A DNA stretch of 64,000 nucleotides, taken from the NCBI GenBank assembly GCA_963797475.1, contig CAWCPR010000003.1:1261405-1325404 (forward strand), in the 5' to 3' direction. This stretch comes from CAWCPR01 sp963797475. Lineage in GTDB: Bacteria; Chloroflexota; Anaerolineae; Anaerolineales; UBA4823. The notes beneath the pieces were generated by a model, which was not told where the DNA came from, did not search any database, and saw only the letters and a program-made list of their open reading frames with translations. Positions 41,701 through 52,637 of the stretch are shown in pieces (the stretch's first letter is position 1; every line of letters begins with the position of its first letter). Both the position numbers and the translations under genes were made by a program.

Positions 41701-43049
41701 GTTCCCTCCGCCCTGCCTCTGCTCTTTCGGGCGAAACGCATCATCGTCATCGGCGATCCAAACCAATTACGTCACGTGGCTACCCTGACGAAGGATTCCG
41801 ATCAGGAGGCGGCCGCCAGGCATGGCGTGGCCCTGGAAGCATTTTCTTATAATGGGCATTCGCTCTTTGACCTGGCGCACCGCGGAGTGGGGAGCCACCC
41901 AGGATACATCTTGCTCAAGGAACACTATCGCTCGGATGCGCGCATCATTGGTTTTTCCAACCGGCTTTTCTACAACGACGAGCTGGTCATTCGCACGGAT
42001 TTCAGCCTGCGCAATTTGCCCGAGGAGGTTGTTCTCGGCGCATGGCGGCGTCCACTGGCTTCATGTACAGGGAAAGGCGGAACACCCCAAAGGAGGCAGC
42101 GCGTTCAACCGGATCGAGATCGCCGCGATTTAACAGCTTGTCCCTCGGCTGCGAGAAAGCCTGCAGCGCAGGCAAATGGGAGAAGCCAGCATTGGGATCG
42201 TTTCTCCCTACCGCGAACAGGAAGAGCGTATCCAACGCTGGGTGCGAGAGACATATGGAGACGCAGGCCGAATAACCGTCGGTACCGCCCATAAATTCCA
42301 GGGGGACGAAAAGGATTTCATGGTCTTCAGCCCTGTTCTGGGTCCGGGTTTACGGGAGGGCAGTCTTCGTTGGCTTCAAACTACCCGTAACCTCCTGAAT
42401 GTAGCCGTAACCCGCGCCAGAATTGGCCTGATCGTGGTGGGTGACTGGGAGTTTTGCCACAACCTGCCGCTGGAGCATTGTTTCCGCAGTCTTGCCGACT
42501 ACGCCGCGGTCCAACCGGAAAGGGTGGTTTCGGAGATCAAAGAGCTTTCGTTTATTACGGCGGGGGAAGTCAAGATTGTTGGGACGATCGTGGGACCGGT
42601 CAAGAGAGAATATGCCCGTACCACGCTTCGGCGCTTCATCAGCTCCTGCTTTGATTATGTCTGGTGGGTAGATACCTACTTTGATAACCGGGTGTTCGAA
42701 TTACTTTGGGATGTTTTTCAGGATGCAGACGTCAAGATCCGGGATGTCCGGTTGCTTGCTGCAGAAGCGGCTTTCGAGAGTGCAGATGATCGGCCACCTT
42801 ACCTGACAGAAGAGCAGTTGCGGACGACTTCAAACGAATTTAATGACGCGTGGGGTGCAGCTTCAATTGCGGAGGCTCCCTTCTTATCGATTGCCGCATG
42901 ACCGCTTCTTTTATTCTCCTGGTCAAGCGATCAATATGCCGCCATTCAATACTGCTTATGGGGTGCATAATCGGTTAAGTGAATACCTACGATCCGCAAC
43001 GAATTCCGACACGTTTTTAGAGTTGTGGGAGAAGGCGACAGAGGTCTAG
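38714..43049 (+). CDS. Upf1/DNA2-like SF1 helicase with PLD-like C-terminus (frameshifts)
   Basis: Large AAA_11/12-type helicase. A charged coiled N-terminus (KLKQELEKEKPPSQKF) is followed by LGYPFLVLETQKNNQ (about 39230) and Walker A VTGPPGTGKSQLVLNLI (about 39815). A long helical insertion runs to about 41560. Then come Walker B VIIDEASQCDVPSALPLLF (about 41675), GDPNQLRHVATL, LKEHYRSD, VGTAHKFQGDEKDFMVFSP (about 42280) and NVAVTRARIGLIVVGD (about 42400). The C-terminus (WWVDTYFD ... PHDRFFYSPGQAINMPPFN) resembles the phospholipase-D-like tail seen on some such helicases; that part is less sure. Shifts lie near 39160, 39395, 39545, 40110, 42050, 42270 and 42875. Ends 28 bp before the sacsin-like gene. 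Confidence 0.8.
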
Positions 43050-43076
43050 AACGATCAACGGGGAGGAGGAACGACA

Positions 43077-46000
43077 ATGGCTGAAACGATAACTCGCCGT
43101 CAAAGCGTCAACTTCTTAGGGTTCCTTCGCTCTCAACTGAGCGGGCTGCAAGGCATCCCCACCCTGTGCTACGAGCTGATCCAGAACGCCGACGACGTAA
43201 AAGATGATCAGGGCAATCCGGGCGCTTCCCGCATCAGCTTCGATGTCTGTGACGACGCGCTGTATGTCGAAAATGACGGGGTTTTCCGTGAGATTGATTT
43301 CACCCGCATGGAAAATGTTTCGTGGGGCAATAAGCGCGAAGAAGCCGGCACGACTGGGGCGTTTGGCATTGGCTTTATCTCGGTCTATCAGGTCACCGAC
43401 TCGCCGGAAATCTTCTCCAGCGGACTGCATTGGAAGTTTCAACCCGGCGCGGCGGAAGACAAACGTATTCTGGAAACAAAGGTCGAAACGCTTCTCACTC
43501 GCTTCCGCCTGCCGTGGGCGTTCGAAACGTCAAGCGTGCGTCAAGAGCTGCATATCCCGTCAATTGATGAAACACAATTGGATGAGTTCGTCCGTCAGAT
43601 CGATCAAGCGATCGAAGCCGCCTCCCTGTTCTTGAAGCAGGTGACCGTTTTAGAACTCAAGCGTTCGGGAACACTCGTCCGGCGCATTGAAACATTAAAA
43701 GATGGCAATGCGCTGCTGGTTGCCGATGGGAACCAAACGATCGAATGGCGAATGCTGGAAGGCCGATTTGATGGGCCGGCCAGGACAATGAGGGCGAAAT
43801 ATGTCGCGTTGATCGAAGAGAAGCGCCAGCCGGTGGTCAAAATCGCTCTGCCCGACACATTGCTTGGGAACGGGTTGTTGTATGCTTTCTTGCCGTCTGA
43901 GACGCATACCGGCTTGCCATTCCATATCAACGGCGATTTTTATCCGTCCCAGGATCGTAAGCGCATACTCTTTGAGCAGAGCTATCATTCTGAATGGAAT
44001 AATCTGGCCATCCAGTGCGCCGCAAAAACACTGGCTGAAAACATCGATGATATTTTAGAGACTTTGACGCCTAAGGCTTTTTGGGAATTCGCTGAACGGG
44101 TTAAGCGCGCTTCTGATTTAACCAATTTATCCGATGTTTTCGCCGGCTTCTGGGATGAGCTGAAGCCGCAGATCCGCGTAAAACCCACCGTTCTGACGAC
44201 CAGAGAAAAACGAGTGACTCCTCCAAGCGCGTACTACCTGGATTCCGACGAGCTGGTCGAGGCCGCCGACATCTTTGAGGATTTGGGGATTGGAACGGTT
44301 CATCCAGACTTGAGAGGCCGCCGAAATATTCTCATCGAGACGGGAGTAAATCTGCTAGGGATTGGAGATGTGGCTGAAGCGTTCCATCGTTGCGGGTTAA
44401 ACGAACGCAGCGAATTCCAATCTTTTCCAAGCACACTCAGCACAATAGAAAGCTGGCAGACACTTTGGGCAGCAATGAACAGTCTCTGGGAAACGCGCCT
44501 CCGCTTATGACCAGTATAGCGTCCTACCAGAACTCAAGAAATGTGCGATCGCATTCGGAACGGATGGCGCTCTTTGGCCGCCAGAGCAGCTCTTTCAGGC
44601 AGACGCAACGACACAGGAGCTATTCGTGGAAATTTCAACGGTGGTCTGGTTCGTCTCCCATCCTGGGAATTCTCCATTGCCAGCTACATTGGTCCCTGAT
44701 TTTGGTATCCATGAGGGAGTGAAATTATTGCAAAGTGTCCAGGCATCGCTTCCGGAGTTATGGGCAGCCGGAAATTACGCCCTACAGAAAGTTTACGAGT
44801 GGTTTGAGAACTACCGGATGGAAATCGCCAAGGATTATTATCTCATCCAGAACATTCGTGATCTGGTGATCTGGCCGACTGCGGACGGCACGCTAAAGCC
44901 CCTCAACCTGCTTTACCTGGCCGGCGATTTTGACGACCCGCTTAACCTGGCCCAATTGGTGGATGTCGAGGCGCTTGGCGGCCGGCGAGAATTTCTGGAA
45001 ACGACCTTGAAAGTTAGCTGCCTGGACTTCTTGACTTATGTTCGGGATTGGGTCCCCAAGGTATTGACAACCCGCCAGCTCGATCAGGCGAGCCGGTTCC
45101 GGCTGCTCAAGGTTTTGGCTGAGAATTCTGGCAAGCTGCGGGACCAATATGATCTTCAGAAGAGGCTGTCCGACCTTCCGCTGGTGTGGTGCGGCGAGGA
45201 AGCCTTTTTTCCTGGAAGAACAGCTTATTTCGATACGAAAATCGTTCGCGAGGTCATTGGCGAGGCGGGCCGGTTGGCCAAGTTGCCCACGGAAATCCCA
45301 GATGCCGTTCGCGCTTTGTACGATTGGCTGGGTGTCGTTTCCGAACCTCGCCCGAATGATGTGATCGCTCGGGTGCGAGAATTGGCGTCGAGACCCCCCG
45401 AAAAAGAGAGCTTGGATACCATTGTGACTATTTTTGAGTATCTTTCTTCAGAATGGACCCATTGGAGTGATGACAAAAAAGAGCAATTCTCGCCGTTAAA
45501 ACTGAAAAATGGCTGCCAGGAACAAAAAAAACGGATACATGGTTCATCCCCAACGCACTTGATGCAGTTTTTCTGAGATTTCTATTCGAATCGCAAGGTA
45601 ATTTTCTGAAAATAGATGTTACTGTTCAACAGCGTGGGAGCGAACTGATACGATTTCTTAATATACCGGAGGGATCCAACCACTGAACAGATGGTTAGAC
45701 ACTTATTGTATTGCAGCGAAAATGGGGAGCCGATTTCGCAACAAATCTATGTTTATCTTTCCCGTGATGTTTCTAACCCATCCATTCAGTTGCTTATGGG
45801 TAAACCTTGCTTATTCATTAAATTACCCTCTGATGAAACAAAATATTTCCGACCTGACCAGGTTTTCTGGGAGCAGCATCCCTTTGGCGATTATCGTTTT
45901 CGACTCGGTCCGGAGTTCGGCCAATTCAAGGAGCTGTTTGATGAGCTGGGTGTGAAAACCCAAGCCTCTGCGCAGGACGCAATCAGCGTGCTGCTCGAAA

Positions 46001-47435
46001 TCGCCGAAGAGTTTGGTCAATCCCATATCCCGCTTGTTGATCGTCAGGATGTCGAAGACACAGTCATCCGCTGTTGGAGGCTTTAAGCGAGGCTCTGGAG
46101 ACGGGAGAGATTGAGTTGCGTGCAGTGAAAAAAGCATTGGGCGCTCAAAATACGATCCCCGATGCACGCCACCTCTTGGAACCACCTCGCTACCTGTTCT
46201 TCGAAGACCGTCCGGGATGGGGCGCTAAGTTTGCGGTGCTTCAGAACAGCTTGACGCCGCGGATTGAAGGGGCCTGGATGGCAATGGAAGCTGCCGGCGT
46301 CCAGCGCCTGAGTAAAGCTATCGAAACCAAAATGCATCAATGCGTCAACCGCCAAGAAGATCAAGAGATGGAACTACTCCTGCGCGAGCGGCGGCCACTG
46401 GTGCGGCGAGTGATTGAGGCGAATCGATTAAAGGGGATCAAGGATTTCGATCTGGAGGGCCTGGATCGCCTGTCTTATGCAAAAGCGGAAGAGATTGAAG
46501 TTGTGCGCATATTTACCGGCTTTAAGAAAGTGGAATTGTCGCTCGAAAACGTAGATGCAGTTCACCTGGATGGCACGATCTATTTCGCGGCGGAAAACGG
46601 AGACCGTCCATGGAAGGGCATTGCTCGTGAAATTGCCTACGTACTCCATCCATCCGGCGAACTCAGCAGTCTCGGCATGGAACTCAAGGAGATTCTTTCC
46701 CAGTCGCTGCGAGAAGCGACAGCCACGCTGGACGAATACATGTATCCTCGGATTGAGGAGGCTCCTGGTGAAGCTCCCGAAGGCCCAACCGTTCAACCCG
46801 GCGACAAAGAAATAACAGAGACAGGCGGTTATCCTACCGGAGGGAGTACCGATGGCGGTCGACCACCTGCTGGGACTGAAACTACTGGTCGCCATCCGCC
46901 AAACGTGGGGGAGCCTCCAGAAGATAAGCCTGAGCCGTCGAAACCCGCGAAGCGGAAAACCACTCGTCTGCTGTCCTATGTAAATCCGGGCGATGAGACA
47001 ACGGAACGGACTGAAAAGCCGGAAGTGACTGAACGTCGCACTAAGATTGGCCAGATGGGAGTTGATCTGGTCATGAAATTTGAGAAAGACGCGGGACGAC
47101 AGCCCACTGACATGGAGACGATCCAGGTTCACCACCCGGGCTATGACATTAAATCCGTCGACCAACAAGGGCAGACGCGTTATATCGAAGTCAAATCCTT
47201 TTCAGGAATTTGGGACAGCCAGAACCCGGCCCAGCTTACAAAGACGGAGTTTGAGACCGCTCAAGATCTGGGGAGCGCCTTCTGGCTTTACATCGTCGAA
47301 CGGGTGGAATCCGAGGATGCTCATATTATCCGGATACAAAATCCCGCCCATCGAGCAGATCATTTCCTGTTCGACCACGAGTGGATGAAGCTGGCAGCAG
47401 ATTATGAGACGAGCGGCGTACCGCAATCAAATTGA
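43077..47435 (+). CDS. Sacsin-like GHKL ATPase with C-terminal DUF3883 (frameshifts)
   Basis: Strong GGAGGAGG before ATG 43077. The N-terminal Hsp90/histidine-kinase-like ATPase is in the sacsin form: FLRSQLSGLQGIPTLCYELI, QNADD near residue 42 (metal-binding N box), ALYVENDG, GAFGIGFISVYQVTD near residue 100. A long helical middle follows. The C-terminal DUF3883 domain reads DMETIQVHHPGYDIKSVD and RYIEVKSFSG near 47185, a PD-(D/E)XK-like nuclease or binding core (D...E-V-K). Frames change near 44495, 45540-45690 and 46080; about 1,453 aa. Sacsin-DUF3883 proteins recur in bacterial defence loci. Here the gene ends the chain with the helicase and type III R-M genes. Confidence 0.82.
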
Positions 47436-47444
47436 GGAAAACCT

Positions 47445-47994
47445 ATGAAAAAGAGCAACAAAACATCCATGCAGATCATTGCCGACCATTTTGATGGTTA
47501 CGAAGTGAAAGCAATCAACTTCTGCCGGAGAATGAGTAATTACCTGACCCCTCGCCCAAGACCAAAGCTGATTGCAAATGTTCTCACCCAGTTTCCTCAT
47601 TTGAAGGATAATCCCGAAAAATTCGCAGAAAAAATGTCGCAGAAATACCAACACCTGTCCTTCCATACGCCAACGCCCAAAGCGCAGCCGCAGGAAACCT
47701 CCTCTATATCCCAAAAAGTTGTATTAGAGGTGGCGCAGTACATGAAATCCCGAAATGAAGACCCGGTAAAAAACGCACGACAATTGCTCCTGGATATCGA
47801 TAGCACAACGAGTTACCTGAAACGGGTGAAGGAAAAACAAATTATCCGGGCTTTCCGCTATGCGTCTGAAATGGGAAGAGGCAAACCTGGCAGTTTGTTG
47901 TCACGGAGCTTCGCAGGATCTTTTTGGATATCGCGGCGATCCGGATTATGTTCACGTTATCACGACTCCAATGGGAGGAAAGCCCAAATAGTTA
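47445..47994 (+). CDS. Unknown protein at the end of the defence array (one frameshift)
   Basis: MKKSNKTSMQIIADHFDGYE starts 9 bp after the sacsin-like stop. A helical protein rich in Lys/Arg (FCRRMSNYLTPRPRPKLIAN), with QYMKSRNEDPVKNARQLLLD. After a shift near 47890 it continues WQFVVTELRRIFLDIAA and ends QWEESPNS. About 183 aa. Not recognised. Position makes it a candidate accessory component of the helicase/sacsin block. Confidence 0.5.
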
Positions 47995-48012
47995 AGGTTT
48001 AAAACCTTTCGC

Positions 48013-48333
48013 TTACGCTTTGAGGCTCCCTTTATTTCCCATCGCCGATTTTACAGCATCCAGTACCGCCTGCGGATGTCTGGCAGCCACCATCAATAGC
48101 ACCCTGGCCGGCCCCTCTGGAGCGCGGCCATTCTGTTCCCAGTTTTGCAGCGTCCGTACGCTGATCCCCATCAGCGCGGCAAACTGGTGCTGGGTCAGGT
48201 TTAGTTCTTTGCGAATGGCTTTCACATCTGGAGTGTCATACTCAAATACTCGGGCAGGCGAGATTTCTCCTCGCAGTATTGCCATACCCTCCTTCAAGCT
48301 GGCTTCCAGTTCAGCAAACATTTCCTCGTTCAT
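48013..48333 (-). CDS. XRE-type antitoxin of a RelE-like toxin (NadS/HigA-like)
   Basis: 106 aa: MNEEMFAELEASLKEGMAIL, RGEISPARVFEYDTPDVKAI, then an HTH LTQHQFAALMGISVRTLQNW. Ends PQAVLDAVKSAMGNKGS. This is the classical HigA/NadS antitoxin architecture. Its ATG overlaps the toxin stop (ATGA), toxin first, as in HigBA-type modules. It would bind the 48675-48695 palindrome and repress both genes. Confidence 0.87.
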   Translation of the reverse strand: MNEEMFAELEASLKEGMAILRGEISPARVFEYDTPDVKAIRKELNLTQHQFAALMGISVRTLQNWEQNGRAPEGPARVLLMVAARHPQAVLDAVKSAMGNKGSLKA

Positions 48334-48645
48334 GGCCGTTCCTCTTCTATAATCCTGCGCAAACGCTTCAATTGTTCTGGCGTCAGATCTTCCTGCTTTC
48401 CCTTTTGGTAAATATATACAATCAAAATACGTTCTCCTGTGACCAGGTAATAGATTACCCGTACCCCGCCGTGTTTACCTTTACCACGATAACTCCAACG
48501 CATTTTCCGCAGCCCACCGCTTCCAGGTATTACCCGGCCTAAATCGGGCTGAACGATTAACGCACTCTGCAAATCCCGGTATTCCTCATCGGTGAGCAGA
48601 GTTCTGCACAAGGCGAGAGAAAATGGTTGTCTCGATGAAAATCAT
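48330..48645 (-). CDS. RelE/HigB-like toxin (one frameshift at the N-terminus)
   Basis: Ribosome-dependent mRNA interferase family. The main frame reads LLTDEEYRDLQSALIVQPDL, GSGGLRKMRWSYRGKGKHGG and VRVIYYLVTGERILIVYIYQ, the RelE fold with basic patch. The true start is probably ATG 48645 (MIFIETTIFSRLVQ), joined after one surplus base near 48600; the simple frame starts internally. About 104 aa, partner of the adjacent XRE antitoxin. Confidence 0.85.
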
Positions 48646-48674
48646 AAGGCGCTCGCAGCGATGTTCTGTTTCTA

Positions 48675-48695
48675 TTATACGCCAATGGCGTATAA
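48675..48695 (-). promoter_or_regulatory. Operator/promoter of the RelE-HigA pair
   Basis: Perfect dyad TTATACGCC-AAT-GGCGTATAA, 30 bp upstream of the toxin start. On the minus strand it contains GTATAAT, a good -10 box, so repressor binding would occlude the promoter. Confidence 0.8.
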
Positions 48696-49057
48696 AGTCA
48701 AGGTCACGGTCCGTCATTATTATTTGCTGCAATGCGTTTGCATACTTTGCAACTGGATGTGAAAGCTGAAGGGCGTTGGCGGCTGCGACTTAGGGTAAAC
48801 CAGATTTATTATTATCCAAGGATCACACCCTAATTGAATAACCATCTGGCTGGCGGGCAGGTAGCGAATTTGCAATTTTCTCCCCAGTTTCTTGTGGTCT
48901 TGATGAGCATACTTAGGGTTGACAACACCGCCGCGAGCACGATCTAACCCTAATCAGCAGCCTGCCATCCGCCGGATTGGATGTGGAGCCTGATCCCTAC
49001 ATTCCGGATTTGGCTGATAAGACACAGGTGGGGTTTCAAGTAGGCGCGGATTAATCG
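48696..49057. other. Gene-free interval
   Basis: About 360 bp between the TA operator and the next minus-strand gene. Frames are short and unlike any protein; no strong hairpin or repeat seen. Confidence 0.4.
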
Positions 49058-49489
49058 TCACTTGCCTTCCCCATGTATTTGGAACGTAGAGATTCCGTGA
49101 TCCCAAAAGCGGAGGTAGAGATAAGGCCCTGAGCCGTGTATGTATTTTTTCTCATAATAACCGAGCCTGCGGGAAGACCCGCCTGATTTGAGCGCCGAAC
49201 TGGATAACCTTCGTTCATGTGCGAGATCCTCATCCGCTGCACTTGATCTGGCCTTGGCGCGTTCATGTCCTCGTGCTTCCAAGATACCATTGATCAAGCG
49301 GCGGACCAACAACAAATCGTCGTCGGACAGTTTGTTCAGGTTCAGGGTTACCTGGTCAACCGGAACTTCATCCTCAAGTTCCGGGTGCGTGAAATGCCCG
49401 AACTCAGCATGGCCGTTTTCGCCATGTTTGTGAAATTCGCCGGTTTTAACCAGCTCTGCTACATCGTGTTCCCAAGTTCCGTTCATCAT
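49058..49489 (-). CDS. Unknown small protein with KYI..GPYLYLR motif
   Basis: 143 aa, intact frame, MMNGTWEHDVAELVKTGEFH, acidic/His-rich linker, then DDDLLLVRRLINGILEARGH. The C-terminus EKKYIHGSGPYLYLRFWDHG resembles the GPY-YLR segment of small DUF6788-like proteins, usually near recombinases. Start may be 49489 or the second ATG at 49486. A CGCTATAACG motif lies 46-49 nt upstream. Function not known. Confidence 0.5.
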   Translation of the reverse strand: MMNGTWEHDVAELVKTGEFHKHGENGHAEFGHFTHPELEDEVPVDQVTLNLNKLSDDDLLLVRRLINGILEARGHERAKARSSAADEDLAHERRLSSSALKSGGSSRRLGYYEKKYIHGSGPYLYLRFWDHGISTFQIHGEGK

Positions 49490-49532
49490 GTCATCGTCTC
49501 CTGATAAATGAGGGTTGCCAGAATGGCTCTAC

Positions 49533-49550
49533 TTCGTTATAGCGCCTACT
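49533..49550 (-). promoter_or_regulatory. CGCTATAACG motif ahead of the 49058-49489 gene
   Basis: Minus strand AGTAGGCGCTATAACGAA, about 46 nt upstream of the start. Confidence 0.45.
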
Positions 49551-49678
49551 GTGTAAAAACTGTGCCTGGCAGGTTGTAGCATTGAGCCTCGCAAGTAAGG
49601 AGGCCCTGCAACATTCGGGTGGATCGTTCGCTCATGATTGAAACCTTCTATAACGTAACTCGGATGATCGATTCTGAG

Positions 49679-49990
49679 TTATGTACCTGGATCGATCCGG
49701 AGAGCAATTTCAGAATTGTCGGCCAGAATTCCGAAAACTCTCCCTGCCGGGTAAAGATGTCGTACATTCTTCCCGCCGGTTGGCTGTAGCAGGGAAATAT
49801 GCCAGCGAAAATAATTCTCCGTGGCTTCTCCGGAAACGAGGAAGTTCGAACCGTCATCGCAGACTGCATAGCCAAAAACATCGCTGGTGCCTATCGCTAT
49901 TGCAGGAGTCCTTAAGCCGAGTACATTGAAAACTCTCCGATCTGTGTCGGTTAGCTCTACGAAGTTGGGTGAAGCAGATTTGTGGTTCAT
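49679..49990 (-). CDS. Unknown small protein
   Basis: MNHKSASPNFVELTDTDRRV, then GLRTPAIAIGTSDVFGYAVC, FRWHISLLQPTG and a C-terminus RVFGILADNSEIALRIDPGT. About 103 aa. Start 49990 is chosen because GGAG lies 9 nt upstream; upstream in-frame ATGs at 49999 and 50005 are possible. No family recognised. The GGCTATATCG motif is 49 nt upstream. Confidence 0.5.
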   Translation of the reverse strand: MNHKSASPNFVELTDTDRRVFNVLGLRTPAIAIGTSDVFGYAVCDDGSNFLVSGEATENYFRWHISLLQPTGGKNVRHLYPAGRVFGILADNSEIALRIDPGT

Positions 49991-50252
49991 GGGTGTCATC
50001 TCCATATTTGGTTTTGTGGCGATATTTTCGCCTGATTCGATATAGCCACCAGTCAAGCCAAATCGCCGAATTGTAGCCATCGAGTTGTGCGAATTTCTCG
50101 CCTTCTCCGATATAGCGCGTAGAAGGCAAAATCGTCGCGCTTCCACCTTCTTTTGGTTCTGGGTTATGGTCCGCCCACCGTTGAACGAACATCGACCGCT
50201 CTCTGGATTGTTTGTTCATGATCACACTGCCGACGGGTTTTGATTTCGCCAC
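49854..50252 (-). CDS. Unknown small protein, 3' end overlapping the next gene
   Basis: GTG 50252 has AGGAG 7 nt upstream: VAKSKPVGSVIMNKQSRERS, then MFVQRWADHNPEPKEGG and SAIWLDWWLYRIRRKYR. After about 49985 the frame lies over the following gene and looks non-coding (Arg/Ser/Cys-rich), so the real stop was probably lost to an indel near there. Not recognised. Confidence 0.4.
   Translation of the reverse strand: MAKSKPVGSVIMNKQSRERSMFVQRWADHNPEPKEGGSATILPSTRYIGEGEKFAQLDGYNSAIWLDWWLYRIRRKYRHKTKYGDDTHEPQICFTQLRRANRHRSESFQCTRLKDSCNSDRHQRCFWLCSLR
50036..50053 (-). promoter_or_regulatory. GGCTATATCG-type motif ahead of the 49679-49990 gene
   Basis: Minus strand GACTGGTGGCTATATCGAAT, 49 nt upstream of 49990. 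It also lies inside the frame of the gene above (reads DWWLYRI), so coding constraint is an alternative explanation. Confidence 0.4.
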
Positions 50253-50485
50253 ATTGTGTCTCCTGTGCAATGTGTGATATAGATGCATAGACACGCAAAA
50301 ATGCAGTAAGAACCATGTCGGTTTTCTGCTGACTTGCTGGCAAAACCGGGTATGCTGGCATTGCTGAAGAATGAAAATTGTGGAATAATTGTTCTAGTAT
50401 TTTCCTGTGCCCTGCCACGATTTCACTGAAACAGGATGAATGCTTCCAAGCCATTGTCGTTCAATCAGCAAAAACGGGTAATGCA

Positions 50486-51329
50486 ATGATCAGCGATGAA
50501 TTGAGACAGAACAAAGACTTGATTTTTGAAGAATCAAGCACACAAACGCGGTATGGATCGGAATATTGGCTCGCCCGGGAATTGCAGGCAGCATTGGAAT
50601 ACGCCAAATGGAGAAACTTCTTACAGGTCATTCGGAAGGCGATGCTCTCGTGCAGCAAGGCAGGGTTTGTGGTAGAAGACCATTTTGCCGAAACCAGCAA
50701 AATGATCGAACTGACCAAAGGAGCAAAGCGCGGAGTTATCGATTATGCACTCTCACGATATGCCTGTTATTTGGTAATTCAAAACGGGGATCCCAAGAAA
50801 AGGCGGTTGCCCTGGGCCAGACCTACTTCTCAGTAAAAACCAGGGAACGGGAAGTGGAAGACGAGTACGAGAGGCTACCCGAAGATGAAAAGCGGTCGAT
50901 TATTCGAAAGTCGTTGAAGCAAAGGGACATCCAGCTCTCAGATCTCGCCAGTACCATTAGGATTTAAAACTACGCCCAGTCCGCGGATGCAGGATACATG
51001 GGACTTTATGGTGGAGAAACTGCCGGGGATATTCGTAAACGTAAAGGGCTTGCGTCTGGTGAGAAGATACTGGATGGGATGAATGCGGACGAGCTGGCCG
51101 CCAATCTGTTCCGCATCACTCAGACCAATGCCAAGATCAGACGTGAAAGCATTCGGGGACAATACCCAGCAAATCAAGCCATTATGATGTAGGGCAGCGA
51201 ATTCGGAAAACGATTCAGGATATCGGCGGGACAATGCCTGAAGACGAACCCACTCCCGACAAGGGTATTCAACAAATCGAGGCCGAACAGAGGAAGCGCC
51301 TTCGTCCCAGAAGGCCGAGTGAGCAGTAG
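50486..51329 (+). CDS. dinD: DinD-like (BRO-N) DNA-damage-inducible protein (frameshifts)
   Basis: MISDELRQNKDLIFEESSTQ, then the BRO-N type core YWLARELQAALEYAKWRNFL, FAETSKMIELTKGAKRGVID and ALSRYACYLVIQNGDPKK. After a shift near 50800: TYFSVKTREREVEDEYERL. After another near 50965: AGYMGLYGGETAGDIRKRKG, ELAANLFRITQTNAKIRRES. After one near 51185: VGQRIRKTIQDIGGTMPEDE, ending RPRRPSEQ at 51329. This order matches DinD over its whole length, about 281 aa. DinD is linked to RecA inhibition in E. coli. No LexA-like box was identified upstream. Confidence 0.85.
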
Positions 51330-51673
51330 GAAACGATAATCCTATTCCGGGCCATCACATCACCGGACCTTTGAGCGCCCGCCCACGGGAATGGTGAAGG
51401 CCACCGGGCAGAACTCATAGAGAACTGGGCGCTGACTCGGCAGTGGATGATTACGTCGGTTAGAAAGCTGAGAACGCCGACCTTGCGCCGGTGTTTTTGC
51501 ATGATCTCCTTCCCTGAGACCTGCCGGCTATCACACTCCCATACCGGCTGCCACCCTTGCGTCCAGATTTGGTGGTAATATCCACCTGGCTGGTGGGTGT
51601 AGGCGAGACAGATGGTCACGCCGAAACTCCACGATGTACATAGTGATGCGGGGCGAGTATCCCTTACAAAAGT
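51330..51673. other. Gene-free interval
   Basis: About 340 bp between the convergent dinD-like gene and the lipoprotein. No credible frame or hairpin seen. Confidence 0.4.
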
Positions 51674-52552
51674 TCATCCCCCCCAATCAAACTTTCCCAA
51701 ATACTGTCCGTTCACATACACTTCAGATTGACCACTTCCTTCGTAGCCTAACGGGTAAATCACCTGGAACGCTGTAACTACGGTGTCGCAGGTGGTTTGT
51801 GAGTCAAATACTGAGTACACTTCCAAATTGACCTTTTTTTCCCGAACATGAGGAGTGATTAAGATGCGTAGCTGGTGGCAGGAGTCCGGCAGATCACCTT
51901 GTAAGTTAACAGCCGGCATATTCCAATTACCGCCAGTGGTAGCTAGTCTGGTTAACCCCTTATCCAGGGTCACCTCCCCACGCGTCAAGAGAACGTCCCC
52001 GGGTTGGGGGGCATAACTGGCGTCAAACTGGCCGAGACTTGTGACGCGATTAGCAGCCACTATGACGACATGCTGACCTGTGACATAACTGCCCAGGGGA
52101 ATGCTAACGGTAAACTGCTTAACCTCGGTTAAACAAGCGGTATTTGGATCGAACAGGGAATAAACCTGGATAATTATCTTCCCATCGGTATCCTGGAGCG
52201 ACACCACTACACGTAAATCGTGGCATTGGTCGGGCAGAGTGCCGGTCAGGATGGCTTTTACCTGTATGGGTCTAGTGGTGGTTACTACCAACTGGCTGCT
52301 TGCCATATCGAAGATGGCCCGGTCGGGCTTCAGGCTGTTATCTCTAGGCTGGGGTTCGTAGCCTGAGAGGGGAAAGCAGGTGTACTATTTATGTGCGCGC
52401 CTGGCGCAGGATAGGCGGATGTGGTAGAAAGGAGGGAAGGGGTGAAGGGGTAGGCTCGGAAGAGGCTCAGGGGAAAACGTAGCGATGGACGAGGAGCAGG
52501 CAGTGAGGCAGAGGGCGAGAAACAGGAGTGGGAGGTGCGGCTTCTTCTTCAT
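51674..52552 (-). CDS. Lipoprotein with two cysteine-paired beta repeats (frameshifted leader)
   Basis: ATG 52552 opens MKKKPHLPLLFLALCLTAC, a lipoprotein signal with the lipobox cysteine at residue 19. One or more shifts near 52350-52450 join it to the main frame. Two related repeats of about 90 aa follow: LPDQCHDLRVVVS ... VYSLFDPNTACLTEVKQF, and LPDSCHQLRILIT ... VYSVFDSQTTCDTVVTAF. Each carries two conserved cysteines and ends in a PLG strand. Surface protein of unknown function. Confidence 0.7.
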
Positions 52553-52637
52553 AAAAATGGGTGGAAAGACAGGTAGTAGCCAAAACTGCTCAGTTGCCTA
52601 GCCTTGTGACAGTTTGCTGTTTTGAAATCCGACCGAT

